Below, piece after piece: positions 8,539 to 17,300 of a DNA stretch of 64,000 bases. A program made the position numbers and the translations under genes. The notes under the pieces are model-generated. The model saw only the letters and a list, made by a program, of their open reading frames with translations, made no database searches and was not told the DNA's origin. Position 1 is the stretch's first letter. Each line of letters starts with the position of its first letter. The stretch comes from Asaia lannensis NBRC 102526 (GTDB taxonomy: Bacteria > Pseudomonadota > Alphaproteobacteria > Acetobacterales > Acetobacteraceae): the NCBI RefSeq assembly GCF_024054035.1, contig NZ_JAMXQU010000002.1, forward strand, positions 434,001 to 498,000. Direction: 5' to 3'.

Positions 8539-9300
8539 TTATGGCCGCCATTGTAAATGCTGACCACCGTCGAGTGCAATCATTTGGCCAGTCACTGAAG
8601 GCATTCGCAATAAAGCTGTCAGTGCTGTGACTATTTCAGCGGGCTCAGCGCCGGTCTGTAACGGGGTATTACGGCACATGGCCTCGAAATGCTCGGGCGA
8701 CTGTCCCTGGGCCGGCAGAACCGGGCCGGGGCCGATTGCATTGACCCTTATGCGCGGCGCCAGAGCGAGGGCCATCGTCTGCGTCAATGTCCAGAGCCCT
8801 GCTTTGGAAAGCGTATAGCTTACGAAATGAGGCGTGAGATTCCAGACACGCTGGTCGAGCAGATTGAGAATCATACCCTGCGCATCATCCGGCAGGGCTT
8901 GGGCGAAAGCCTGCATCAGGACGAAGGGCGCACGCAGATTGGTCTCCAGGTGACGATCCCATGAGTCGCGACTGGAGGTCTGCCATTCATCACGCTCGAA
9001 AACAGAAGCATTATTGATCAGCACCCCGACAGGACCGAGCGCCTTTGTCGCATCTTCTATCAGGCGCGCCGTCTCTTGCTCATGCATCAGGTCGGCCTGA
9101 AGCACGCAACCCGTAACATCAAGAGTGGACAAAAGGGCACGCGCCTCATCCGCATGGCTGCGGCAATGAAGCGCGATCGCAAATCCTTCATGCGCCAGCG
9201 CTTCGACAAGCGCTTTGCCGATGCGTCTGACGCCGCCAGTCACCAGAGCGACACGCGGGATCGATCCGGGAATGGATGCAATATGCGCTGACGACCTCAT
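8539..9300 (-). CDS. SDR oxidoreductase, pteridine reductase-like
   Basis: 253-residue short-chain dehydrogenase. The cofactor loop is TGGVRRIG (residues 21-28), with arginines as in pteridine reductases and FolM; NNASVFERDEW and SYTLSKAGLWTLTQ supply the NNAS and catalytic Tyr-X3-Lys elements, and the protein ends with TGQMIALDGGQH. Reduction of a pterin or dihydropterin by NADPH is the best family-based guess; a generic SDR remains possible. The start at 9300 gives a 4-base ATGA overlap with recR, better than a 45-codon upstream extension through recR. Confidence 0.82.
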   Translation of the reverse strand: MRSSAHIASIPGSIPRVALVTGGVRRIGKALVEALAHEGFAIALHCRSHADEARALLSTLDVTGCVLQADLMHEQETARLIEDATKALGPVGVLINNASVFERDEWQTSSRDSWDRHLETNLRAPFVLMQAFAQALPDDAQGMILNLLDQRVWNLTPHFVSYTLSKAGLWTLTQTMALALAPRIRVNAIGPGPVLPAQGQSPEHFEAMCRNTPLQTGAEPAEIVTALTALLRMPSVTGQMIALDGGQHLQWRP

Positions 9301-9896
9301 TGCGCCGGACGCCTTGCCGAGAGGGCCGCCGCAAGGGTGCCATCGTCGAGCACGTCGAGCGCGCCACCTATCGGCACACCGTGGCCGACACGCGTGACAG
9401 TCACATCGTAAGCGGCAAGCTTCTCCTGCAGCCAATGCGCGGTACTGGCGCCCTCAACGGTCGCGCCGAGAGCCAGAATAACTTCGCGCACATCGCCTGA
9501 GGCAACGCGCGACAGCAGCGAGGCTGTATTGAGATCTTCCGGCCCCGTGCCAGAAAGCGCCGACAGGACGCCGCCGAGAACCTGATAGGTTCCCGGATGC
9601 AGTCTCGATCGTTCCAGCGCCCAGAGATCGCCCACTGTCTCGACCACACAGATCAGTCCCCGGTCGCGTGCCGGATCGGCGCAGATGCTGCACGGGTCGC
9701 TGCTGTCGAGCGTCCCGCATATGGAGCAGCTGCGTACCGAGTGGGCGGCTGCTTCCATCGCTTCGGCAAGCGGCAGGAGTCTCGTCTGCGGCGAGCGCAG
9801 AAGCACGAGCGCCGCACGACGTGCGGAACGCGGCCCCAATCCGGGCAGGCGGGACAAAAGCTGGATCAGCCTCTCGACATCGCCACCACCCATCAT
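9297..9896 (-). CDS. recR: Recombination mediator protein RecR
   Basis: 199 residues, normal length. Works with RecF/RecO in loading RecA on gapped DNA. It contains the N-terminal helix-hairpin-helix LSRLPGLGPRSARRAAL, a four-cysteine zinc finger (CSICGT...CSICAD, residues about 57-72), a Toprim domain starting ICVVETVGDLWALE, and the terminal Walker-B-like region. The dnaX-ybaB-recR order is widely conserved and supports the call. Confidence 0.96.
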   Translation of the reverse strand: MMGGGDVERLIQLLSRLPGLGPRSARRAALVLLRSPQTRLLPLAEAMEAAAHSVRSCSICGTLDSSDPCSICADPARDRGLICVVETVGDLWALERSRLHPGTYQVLGGVLSALSGTGPEDLNTASLLSRVASGDVREVILALGATVEGASTAHWLQEKLAAYDVTVTRVGHGVPIGGALDVLDDGTLAAALSARRPAQ

Positions 9897-9921
9897 GGCT
9901 GTGCTCTCCTGCTTCGGATGA

Positions 9922-10245
9922 TCAGAACGGAAATTTCAGACCGGCAGGCAGATCGATCCCGCCGGTAACCTTGCGCATTTCTTCTGCACTGGCGGCTTCC
10001 ACCTTCGTACGCGCATCGGCGAATGCTGCGATAATCAGGTCCTGAAGCATTTCGACTTCATTCGGATCGGCCAGTTTGGGATCGATGCGCAGACCGCGCA
10101 TATCGCCCTTGCCCGTCAGCGTAACGCCGACCAGACCGGCACCCGAGGAACCCTCGACCGTAAGAGCGTTCAGCGTGTTTTGAACCTCCTCCATACGCGA
10201 CTGCATCTGTGAGGCCTGCTTCATCAGTCCTGCAAGATTTTTCAT
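9922..10245 (-). CDS. YbaB/EbfC family nucleoid-associated protein
   Basis: 107 residues. A small DNA-binding dimer of the YbaB family with the characteristic [20 protein letters not shown] helix and the [18 protein letters not shown] strand region, ending [10 protein letters not shown]-like (seen as [15 protein letters not shown]). It sits between dnaX and recR as in most bacteria; the exact cellular role of the family is not settled. Confidence 0.94.
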   Translation of the reverse strand: MKNLAGLMKQASQMQSRMEEVQNTLNALTVEGSSGAGLVGVTLTGKGDMRGLRIDPKLADPNEVEMLQDLIIAAFADARTKVEAASAEEMRKVTGGIDLPAGLKFPF

Positions 10246-10311
10246 TGGGTAATGTCCTTCAGATAAGAGAAGAGCCAGATAGAAAGACCCGCCGCCCTCA
10301 ACGAGGCGCGG

Positions 10312-12450
10312 TCAGAAGGATGTGCTGCCACCGAAATCGTGCCAGTCATCGTCATCCATCAGATCGGCATCGAGTGGCGCAAAGTCCAGATCGGGTGCTG
10401 AAGGTTCCGTACCCCAGCTCTCCGGTTCTTCCAGCTCTTCAGGGGGGAGACCGTATTCGTCGAGCGACAGATCCTTGGGTTCGCCGACACGGGCATCGGG
10501 AAAGACATCGAGTATGGCGCGCAACAGCGGATGAGCATGCAGCTCCTCGCGTCGCAAAGCCACGATTTCGGCTCCCTGCTCATCCAGTGTCGGCTCCCCC
10601 TCTTCGGACGAGGCTTCGATCTGCCATTGTCCGGGATAGGTTCTTTCGAGCAATGCCTGCAGACGCGTCTCTGTGCGCGGTGGGGTGCCGCGTGCCATGC
10701 GTATGGCGACACGAGGCGGCTCGAAACAGACCAGATGGGCGGAGTGACGCAGAAGACCATGCAGCATGGCCTCTGACTGTCGTGCAACGAACGCCACCAT
10801 CTCGCGCCATGAACGCAGAGGAGGCAGCGACGCTTGTGCATTATCGCCCTCGGGAACAGGATAGGCTGGCGTCAGGACTGGCTCAGCCGCATGTTCCGGC
10901 GGGGTCGTATCGAACGCGACACCGCCATTGGCAACAAGGCGCAGTGCGGCGCGTGGCCTATGATCGCCTGTATCGTGCCCCGTATCGTGCGCCCGACCCT
11001 GCGCTATCTCGCTGTTTTGCGGGCTGGTCATCCCCTCGCGACTGACCGTACCATGGCCTTGAGCCCCCTGGGTCTGGGGTTTCTGGTTACCCGGCCCGGC
11101 ATCGTCCGGACGTGAGGGAGATGCGCCATCGCCCTGCATCTGCATGACCAGACGCGCCAGACGATCAGGGGTCGGCAAGGTGCTCGCATAGCACAAGCGT
11201 ATCAGTACCATTTCCGCAGCGGCGCGCCGATCCGGAGCCTGTTCGACCTCCTGAATGCCCTTGAGGAGAATCTGCCAGGCCCGACCGAGTTCCGCATTGG
11301 GCAACCGGTCCGCCAGCGATGCGCCCCTGTCCCGCTCTGCCTCGGGGAGTTCGCGGCTCTCTCGCAATGAGGGAATCGCCTTCAGGCGCGAAATGACGTG
11401 AATCAGGTCGAGCAGATCGGTCAGGAGTATGCCCAGATCGGCACCCTGCGCGTAGGCCTCTGCGCTGATGGCAAGCGCCTGATCGGCCTTACCCTGCATG
11501 AGAACCTCGAACAGGTCGAAAATGAGCTGACGGTCTGCAAGACCGAGCATGGCGCTGACCATGGGCGCCTCGATCTGCGCCGCCCCCTCGCCTTCTCCCT
11601 GTGCAATCGCCTGATCGAGCAGGGAGAGCCCGTCACGCACCGATCCGTCGGCGGCACGTGCAATGAGATACAGAGCCTCATCCGAAAACGCGACAGCTTC
11701 CTTTTGCGCGATATCGGCAAAATGCTGCATCAGCATGTCCTGTGGGACACGACGAAGGTCGAAGCGCTGGCAGCGCGACAGGACCGTTACCGGCACCTTG
11801 CGCAGCTCGGTTGTCGCAAAAACGAATGTGACCTGCTCGGGCGGTTCTTCGAGCGTTTTCAGCAGAGCGTTGAATGCATTGCGCGAAAGCATATGCACTT
11901 CATCGATGATGAAGACTTTCATACGCCCCTGCATCGGGCGAAAACGTGTCGCCTCGATAATCTCGCGTATGTCATCCACACCGGTACGCGAAGCCGCGTC
12001 CATCTCGAGCACATCGGGATGACGATCTGCCAGAATGGCCGTGCAATTGGCACAGACACCGCAGGGATCGGCGGTCGGGCCACCTTTGCCATCCACCCCG
12101 ATACAGTTGAGCGCGCGGGCGATAATGCGCGCCGTGGTGGTCTTGCCGACGCCACGTACCCCGGTGAGCATGAAAGCATGCGCGACACGCCCGAGCTGGA
12201 ACGCACGTCGCAGAATGCGCACCGTGGCGTCCTGCCCGATCAGATCGTCGAAATGCTGGGGGCGGTATTTGCGCGCCAGAACACGATAAGGGCCGCTTCG
12301 CTCCGGAGTCGCCTGCACGGATGCGCTGGCCGTCACGGGCTGTGCACCCTGTGCGACAGATGTGTCGTCAACCGCATCGAAAAATCCGCCCGACTCGACG
12401 GGAGGAAGCGGCATATCGTCTGGCATCTGGGGAGAGTCTGAAGGGGTCAT
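10312..12450 (-). CDS. dnaX: DNA polymerase III subunits tau/gamma
   Basis: 712 residues. The clamp-loader ATPase shows Walker A GVRGVGKTTTARIIA, a zinc module with CGVCANC, the Walker B region DEVHMLSRNAFNALLKTLEEPP, and the SRCQRFDLRR sensor segment; the C-terminal third (tau part) is acidic and variable and ends in a short D/W-rich tail. The ATG at 12450 was chosen because an in-frame extension upstream would run through the 4.5S RNA gene. First gene of the leftward dnaX-ybaB-recR-SDR-glycosyltransferase operon. No slippery A-rich frameshift site for a separate gamma form was noticed. Confidence 0.95.
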   Translation of the reverse strand: MTPSDSPQMPDDMPLPPVESGGFFDAVDDTSVAQGAQPVTASASVQATPERSGPYRVLARKYRPQHFDDLIGQDATVRILRRAFQLGRVAHAFMLTGVRGVGKTTTARIIARALNCIGVDGKGGPTADPCGVCANCTAILADRHPDVLEMDAASRTGVDDIREIIEATRFRPMQGRMKVFIIDEVHMLSRNAFNALLKTLEEPPEQVTFVFATTELRKVPVTVLSRCQRFDLRRVPQDMLMQHFADIAQKEAVAFSDEALYLIARAADGSVRDGLSLLDQAIAQGEGEGAAQIEAPMVSAMLGLADRQLIFDLFEVLMQGKADQALAISAEAYAQGADLGILLTDLLDLIHVISRLKAIPSLRESRELPEAERDRGASLADRLPNAELGRAWQILLKGIQEVEQAPDRRAAAEMVLIRLCYASTLPTPDRLARLVMQMQGDGASPSRPDDAGPGNQKPQTQGAQGHGTVSREGMTSPQNSEIAQGRAHDTGHDTGDHRPRAALRLVANGGVAFDTTPPEHAAEPVLTPAYPVPEGDNAQASLPPLRSWREMVAFVARQSEAMLHGLLRHSAHLVCFEPPRVAIRMARGTPPRTETRLQALLERTYPGQWQIEASSEEGEPTLDEQGAEIVALRREELHAHPLLRAILDVFPDARVGEPKDLSLDEYGLPPEELEEPESWGTEPSAPDLDFAPLDADLMDDDDWHDFGGSTSF

Positions 12451-12480
12451 GCGAAACGCAACGGGACCGGCTGCTTCAAA

Positions 12481-12585
12481 GGGTGGGAGGCCGAACACAT
12501 GACCCGAACAAAACTCACTGCGGCTGCTTCCTTCCGGACCTGACCGGGTTCGCAAGCCGTCCGTCCAAGGCCGACCTCCCGGTGC
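12481..12585 (-). ncRNA. ffs: Signal recognition particle RNA (4.5S, small bacterial type)
   Basis: On the minus strand the universally conserved SRP core GTCCGGAAGGAAGCAG is present at about 12527-12542, flanked by arms that close with GGGAGG near 12580 and CCTCCC near 12485, giving a hairpin RNA of about 105 bases. The ends are set by this closing stem and are approximate. It directly precedes dnaX, a common arrangement in proteobacteria. Confidence 0.93.
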
Positions 12586-12600
12586 AGGGTTAACACCATT

Positions 12601-12638
12601 CTGCCTCTTCTGCGCAAGAGGCAGGATCAGGTTTTTTT
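12601..12638 (+). terminator. Hairpin with T-tract oriented rightwards
   Basis: CTGCCTCTT and AAGAGGCAG form a 9-bp stem (12601-12624), followed after GATCAGG by seven T. The T-tract is on the plus strand, although both flanking genes (ggt, ffs) read leftwards; it may stop antisense transcription, or the hairpin alone may mark the 3' end of the ggt message. Confidence 0.4.
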
Positions 12639-14451
12639 ATAATCCGCTCGCGCTGCCGCCCTCATGACGACGATCCCAGCCCCCGTAGAGCTTGCCCGTG
12701 GCCGGTGCCGCTACGGAAGGACGACCGAACAGAATTCCCTCGGCGACGCCCCAGGGACGATGTGGCGAGAGCGCATAGCCTTCGATCTGAAGCTGCTGCA
12801 TCACATCGGGGCTGAGTGCACGCGGCTCCAGTTCGATAGCCGATGGCTTCCACTGTTCATGGATACGCGGAAGATCGACCGCCTGCTGGATATCCAGACC
12901 ACCGTCGATGACGCCGAGGACCACAGAAAGGATAATGGTGGGAATACGCGAACCACCCGGGCTGCCAATCACCATGAAGGGTTTGCCCTCATGACTGATG
13001 ATCGTCGGCGCCATGGATGAGAGTGGCGTTTTGCCCGGCGCAATGGCATTGGCCTCGGAGCCGACAATGCCAAACATATTGGCGCTACCGGGCTTTGCCG
13101 AGAAATCATCCATCTCGTCATTGAGGAAGAAACCGGTATCGCCACCGATCACCCCTGCGCCGAACCAGCCATTGAGCGTATAGGTGGCAGAAATTGCGAA
13201 ACCCGACCGGTCAGCGACAGAGAACTGGGTGGTTTCATGCTTTTCGTGCATGTCCCCCTGCGCATTCTGCACGACAGCCGGCAGGGCCACACCGGCGACG
13301 AGCGCATCCGAATTCAGCGCGTGATCGAGCGGAATACCCTGACGTATCGCAGCCGCATAAGACGGATCGATCAGATGCGACACGGGGTTTTTAACGAAAT
13401 CCGGATCGCCCAGATCGCGCCGGTCGGAATAGGCGTGACGCATGGCCTCGACCTGACGCTGCACACCCGCAACACTGCGCAGACCGAGCTGCTTCATGTC
13501 ATAGCCCGAGAGAATATCGAGCATCTCGCACAGGGCGACACCACCACCGCTGGGCGGTGGGGCCGTATCGATATCATAGCCACGATAGCTGCAATGGATC
13601 GGCTTGAACTCGCGCGGATGATAGGCCGCGAAATCGGCAAGGCTCAGAATACCGCCGTTCTGCTTGCTGGCAGCCACCACGCGCCGGGCGATATCGCCCT
13701 TATAGAAGACGTCCTCTCCCTTATCGGCAATACTGCGCAGCGTACGCGCCAGTTCGGTCTGTACCAGCCTGTCGCCGGGCTGGAGCGGCGTGCCGTCGGG
13801 ACGCAGGAAAATCTTCGCTGCGTGCGGATCCTTCTGAAACGCCTCTGTGCTGGTATGCAGCAGATCCGCATCGCCCTGTCCGAGAACGAAGCCTTTTTCA
13901 GCAAGCTCGATAGCAGGTGCCATGACGGCAGCACGACTCAGCTTGCCCCAGCGATGATGGATTTCCTCAAGACCGGCCACGGTTCCCGGCACGCCGATCG
14001 CGCGCCACCCCTCTATGGAGGCCTTGGGATCGACCTTGCCCTGCGCGTCCTGATACATGGTGGCCGTCGCCGCATGAGGAGCGCGCTCGCGGAAATCGAT
14101 GAACGTCGTTTTACCGTCCGGCAAACGGAGGGTCATGAACCCGCCACCGCCGATATTGCCTGCAGCCGGATAAACCACTGCAAGGGCATAACCGACCGCC
14201 ACGGCAGCATCGGCCGCATTGCCGCCGGAAGCCATGATGCGACGACCGGCTTCAGAGGCCAGATGCTGTGCCGAAACGACCATACCCCGGCTACCCTCAA
14301 CCGGTTTGGCCGGCTTCAGATCGGGATTGACCGTACCGAAAGCGAGCGGATCGTAGGGCATGGCCGAAGGACCCGCCTGAGCGAAGCTCGGGAGCGAAAT
14401 TCCGGCGAGAAGGAGCGACAGGGCTGCCGCTCGTGTGCAGACACGCTTCAC
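12637..14451 (-). CDS. ggt: Gamma-glutamyltransferase (glutathione hydrolase)
   Basis: 604 residues from a GTG at 14451, placed nine bases after AAGGAA; the only longer option is a TTG without a ribosome site. A signal peptide (KRVCTRAAALSLLLAG...FAQA) predicts the periplasm. The proenzyme self-cleaves before the catalytic threonine in ETTQFSV (family TTHFS or TTHYS; here Gln replaces His). GNAADAAVAVGYALAV, GNIGGGGFMTLR and SSMAPTII are typical of the large and small subunits. It hydrolyses glutathione and other gamma-glutamyl compounds. Monocistronic, between map and ffs. Confidence 0.93.
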   Translation of the reverse strand: MKRVCTRAAALSLLLAGISLPSFAQAGPSAMPYDPLAFGTVNPDLKPAKPVEGSRGMVVSAQHLASEAGRRIMASGGNAADAAVAVGYALAVVYPAAGNIGGGGFMTLRLPDGKTTFIDFRERAPHAATATMYQDAQGKVDPKASIEGWRAIGVPGTVAGLEEIHHRWGKLSRAAVMAPAIELAEKGFVLGQGDADLLHTSTEAFQKDPHAAKIFLRPDGTPLQPGDRLVQTELARTLRSIADKGEDVFYKGDIARRVVAASKQNGGILSLADFAAYHPREFKPIHCSYRGYDIDTAPPPSGGGVALCEMLDILSGYDMKQLGLRSVAGVQRQVEAMRHAYSDRRDLGDPDFVKNPVSHLIDPSYAAAIRQGIPLDHALNSDALVAGVALPAVVQNAQGDMHEKHETTQFSVADRSGFAISATYTLNGWFGAGVIGGDTGFFLNDEMDDFSAKPGSANMFGIVGSEANAIAPGKTPLSSMAPTIISHEGKPFMVIGSPGGSRIPTIILSVVLGVIDGGLDIQQAVDLPRIHEQWKPSAIELEPRALSPDVMQQLQIEGYALSPHRPWGVAEGILFGRPSVAAPATGKLYGGWDRRHEGGSASGL

Positions 14452-14502
14452 GTGACTTGATTCCTTGCAGATCGGGCTGTAGCGCAAAGCTTCAGGCGTG
14501 CT

Positions 14503-15306
14503 TCAGACGTAAGGCGGCTTGGTAAAGCCTGCGGGAGAGAGCGTGAAAATCTCGCATCCATCGTGGGTCACGGCAAGCATATGTTCGAACTGCGCTGACA
14601 GTGAACGGTCGCGCGTCACGGCTGTCCAGCCATCTTCGAGAGTCTTGGTCCCTTCCTTGCCGAGATTCAGCATCGGCTCGATGGTGAATACCATACCTTC
14701 GCGCAGCTTGAGGCCCTTGCCCGGCTTGCCGTAATGCACGACCTGAGGCTCGGCGTGGAATTCGCGGCCGATTCCGTGACCGCAGAAATCGCGCACAACC
14801 GACAGACGCTGGCCCTCGGCAAAGCTCTGTATGGCATGGCCGACGTCACCGAGCGTCTTGCCGGGCGCAACCTCCGCAATGCCCAGCATCAGCGCCTTGT
14901 AGGTCGCATCCACCAGATTGACCGCTTTGCGCGGCACGTTATCGCCCACCAGATACATGCGCGACGTATCGCCGTACCAGCCATCGAGGATGGAGGTCAC
15001 ATCGATATTGACGATATCGCCGTCCTTGAGGCAGCGCTCGCCCGGAATACCGTGACAGACGACATGATTGATCGAAATGCAGCAGGATTTGGGAAATCCG
15101 CGATAATTCAGAGGGGCCGGAACGGCTCCGTGTTCGAGCGTGAAGTCATGGATCAGGCGATTGAGATCGTCGGTCTTGGCACCGGGAACGATATAGGGCG
15201 TGATCATGTCCAGAGTGGCGGCAGCCAGCTGGCCAGCCTTTCTCAACCCGACAAAATCCTCTTCGGTGTATATCGTGATGCCCTGATCGTACGCCATGCT
15301 GTCCAT
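14503..15306 (-). CDS. map: Methionine aminopeptidase, type I
   Basis: 267 residues. Removes the initiator methionine from nascent proteins. The five metal ligands are recognisable in NIDVTSILDGWYGDTS (two Asp), CGHGIGREFH (His), TIEPML (Glu) and SAQFEHMLAV (Glu). INHVVCHGIP carries the catalytic-site His. A short N-terminal extension MDSMAYDQG precedes the fold, so a start four codons later is possible. It stands alone upstream of ggt, with no shared overlap. Confidence 0.96.
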   Translation of the reverse strand: MDSMAYDQGITIYTEEDFVGLRKAGQLAAATLDMITPYIVPGAKTDDLNRLIHDFTLEHGAVPAPLNYRGFPKSCCISINHVVCHGIPGERCLKDGDIVNIDVTSILDGWYGDTSRMYLVGDNVPRKAVNLVDATYKALMLGIAEVAPGKTLGDVGHAIQSFAEGQRLSVVRDFCGHGIGREFHAEPQVVHYGKPGKGLKLREGMVFTIEPMLNLGKEGTKTLEDGWTAVTRDRSLSAQFEHMLAVTHDGCEIFTLSPAGFTKPPYV

Positions 15307-15419
15307 GCCCTGCTTCTGCTCCCGTTCGTTCTGTCTGTAGTAACAGATAATGCAGGGAAAATGCGCCCCAAGGGCGTCAGGAGCAAGGGAGAGCGCGCGT
15401 TTTTTACGCGCTCTTCTGA

Positions 15420-16565
15420 TCAGCCCTTCTGATGTCGGGTGGTTTTCTTGGCTGAAACGACATGTCGTGACGTCGCCATACGCAGCTTGGCAGATGCGAC
15501 GCTATGATGCTTTGCCCCATGAGAGACCGGCTGATAGCGACGCGGACCGGTCGGCGCTTCGGCCACCTCAACCACGGCACCGGCGCCGCTTGCTGTATGA
15601 CCACGGCGACGCACATTGCGTGCAAGTACCACCGGCGGGTGCAGAGGAGCCATGGGAGCCACGCCTTCGGCTGCAAAACCCTGATCGAGAATATTGGCCA
15701 TCATCGCATTACGCTGCGGATTCGAACGCGCACCCAGCACCACACCGACGAGACGTACATTGCTTCTCTGGGCCGAGGTGATGAGATTGTGACCGGCCAG
15801 ATCGGTATAGCCGGTCTTCATTCCGTCTGCTCCGGCATAGGTTTTGAGCATCGGGTTATGATTGGGGATCATACGCCCATGGAATGCGAACATGGGCGTG
15901 GAAAAATAGTGATAATATTCAGGAAAATCCTGAACCAGATGCTGGGCCAGCATCGACAGGTCGCGCGCAGTCGTCACCTGATCGGGATCAGGCAAACCGG
16001 AGGCATTGCGGAATGTCGTATTGGACATGCCAAGCGCACGCGCCTGCTGCGTCATCATATTGGCAAAACGCACTTCGTCGCCACCACCCAGCAATTCGCC
16101 CAATGCGCAGGCGGCATCATTGGCCGATTTCGTCACAAGGCCAAGAATGGCCTGCTGCACGACGAAACGCGTGCCCGGAACCAGCCCCAGCTTGGACGGA
16201 GCCTGTGTGGACGCATGAATGGAGACCGGCACAGGAGTATCGGGGGTGATCTCACCCGCACGCATGGCACGAAACGCCATATACAGGGTCATGAGCTTTG
16301 TCAGGGATGCCGGATAGCGCTGCAGATCGGGATCGACCTGAGACAGAACGGCACCGCTGTTCACATCCACAACGTAGGAGCTGACATGGCCGGCATATTG
16401 TGCATGAGCCAGACGGGGGCTCACCACCATCCCGAAACTGAGGCAAAGTCCGAGCGCGGCCTTTGTGAACACGGTTCGCTTACGCACCTCGCCCGCCTGC
16501 TTTCCTCCTGCCTGTTTCACCTTGGACAGGTTTTTGTTCTTGTCGGACTGCATGCAGTAGGTCAC
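15420..16565 (-). CDS. D-alanyl-D-alanine carboxypeptidase (PBP5/6-like, low molecular weight PBP)
   Basis: 381 residues from a GTG at 16565 (ATG at 16553 is the alternative). A basic N-terminus and hydrophobic stretch ending RLAHA predict export. All three penicillin-binding motifs are present: SLTK (87-90), SAN (147-149) and KTG (250-252), so it should trim terminal D-Ala from peptidoglycan stem peptides. Instead of a PBP5-type C-terminal domain there is a His/Arg/Lys-rich tail from about residue 310, which may bind the wall or membrane. Divergent from clpS. A hairpin downstream (15389-15415) lacks a T-tract. Confidence 0.9.
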   Translation of the reverse strand: MTYCMQSDKNKNLSKVKQAGGKQAGEVRKRTVFTKAALGLCLSFGMVVSPRLAHAQYAGHVSSYVVDVNSGAVLSQVDPDLQRYPASLTKLMTLYMAFRAMRAGEITPDTPVPVSIHASTQAPSKLGLVPGTRFVVQQAILGLVTKSANDAACALGELLGGGDEVRFANMMTQQARALGMSNTTFRNASGLPDPDQVTTARDLSMLAQHLVQDFPEYYHYFSTPMFAFHGRMIPNHNPMLKTYAGADGMKTGYTDLAGHNLITSAQRSNVRLVGVVLGARSNPQRNAMMANILDQGFAAEGVAPMAPLHPPVVLARNVRRRGHTASGAGAVVEVAEAPTGPRRYQPVSHGAKHHSVASAKLRMATSRHVVSAKKTTRHQKG

Positions 16566-16730
16566 TCGTGCCCCCGGGCTTGTGCGGTTTTGTTATCATA
16601 GACAGACACATTTCCTGCCGTCCACGATCATCTGATCCAAATGGGGGAAAAATAAGGTAAAGACCGCCTTCGCGGTAATTTTGCCTGCCCTGCCCGCCTT
16701 ACCTCTTTGCGAACGCTGTTGCGATCCCAT

Positions 16731-17159
16731 ATGCTCGCAATCATGCAGTATCGCGATGCCGTTTCTGACCCCCTGCCGCTGCCCGGCCTCCGAGGCCGGA
16801 CGCACGTCACCCCGTATTCTGCAAACGCGGACGATCCCCCGCGCAAGGAAGGTGGCAATGACGACTCGCATATCAGCGTCGTCATACAGGCCCGACCCGA
16901 GACCCGTCGCCCCGCGATGTACAAGGTGTTGATGCTGAATGACGATTACACGCCGATGGAATTCGTCGTTCATGTGCTTGAGCGCTTTTTCTCGAAGTCG
17001 AGAGAGGAAGCTACCAATATAATGCTCAATGTCCACAAGAAGGGCGTCGGCGTTTGCGGCGTCTTCACCTTCGAGGTGGCAGAAAGCAAGGTGACGCAGG
17101 TTATGGATCTGGCCCGACAGAACCAGCACCCGCTGCAATGCATGATTGAGAAGGCCTGA
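16731..17159 (+). CDS. clpS: ATP-dependent Clp protease adaptor ClpS
   Basis: About 142 residues. Delivers N-degron substrates to ClpAP. The conserved core starts near [22 protein letters not shown], containing the NDDxTPMEFVV substrate pocket, followed by [20 protein letters not shown]. The start is uncertain: ATG at 16731 is used, another ATG lies at 16743, and neither has a clear ribosome site. The N-terminal ~55 residues are a variable extension. Located just before clpA, its functional partner, as in most proteobacteria. Confidence 0.93.
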   Translation: MLAIMQYRDAVSDPLPLPGLRGRTHVTPYSANADDPPRKEGGNDDSHISVVIQARPETRRPAMYKVLMLNDDYTPMEFVVHVLERFFSKSREEATNIMLNVHKKGVGVCGVFTFEVAESKVTQVMDLARQNQHPLQCMIEKA

Positions 17160-17300
17160 ACGAACAGGCCTGACGGCTCTTCACTCCTCACCCTTAACCC
17201 TGCTGTGGTGTCAGCAGACAGAGAGACCCTTTTACAAAATCATATCCTGCCTACATCCTATCCTTCCGGCCTGTGCGGCCCGATCCAAAGGAGCGCTCCC

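Noticed and set aside
12451-12555. N-terminal extension of dnaX by 35 codons
   Set aside because: It would translate the 4.5S RNA gene; the ATG at 12450 matches the family start region better.
15389-15415. Hairpin after the D,D-carboxypeptidase gene as terminator
   Set aside because: The T-rich bases lie in the loop and no T-tract follows the stem on the minus strand.
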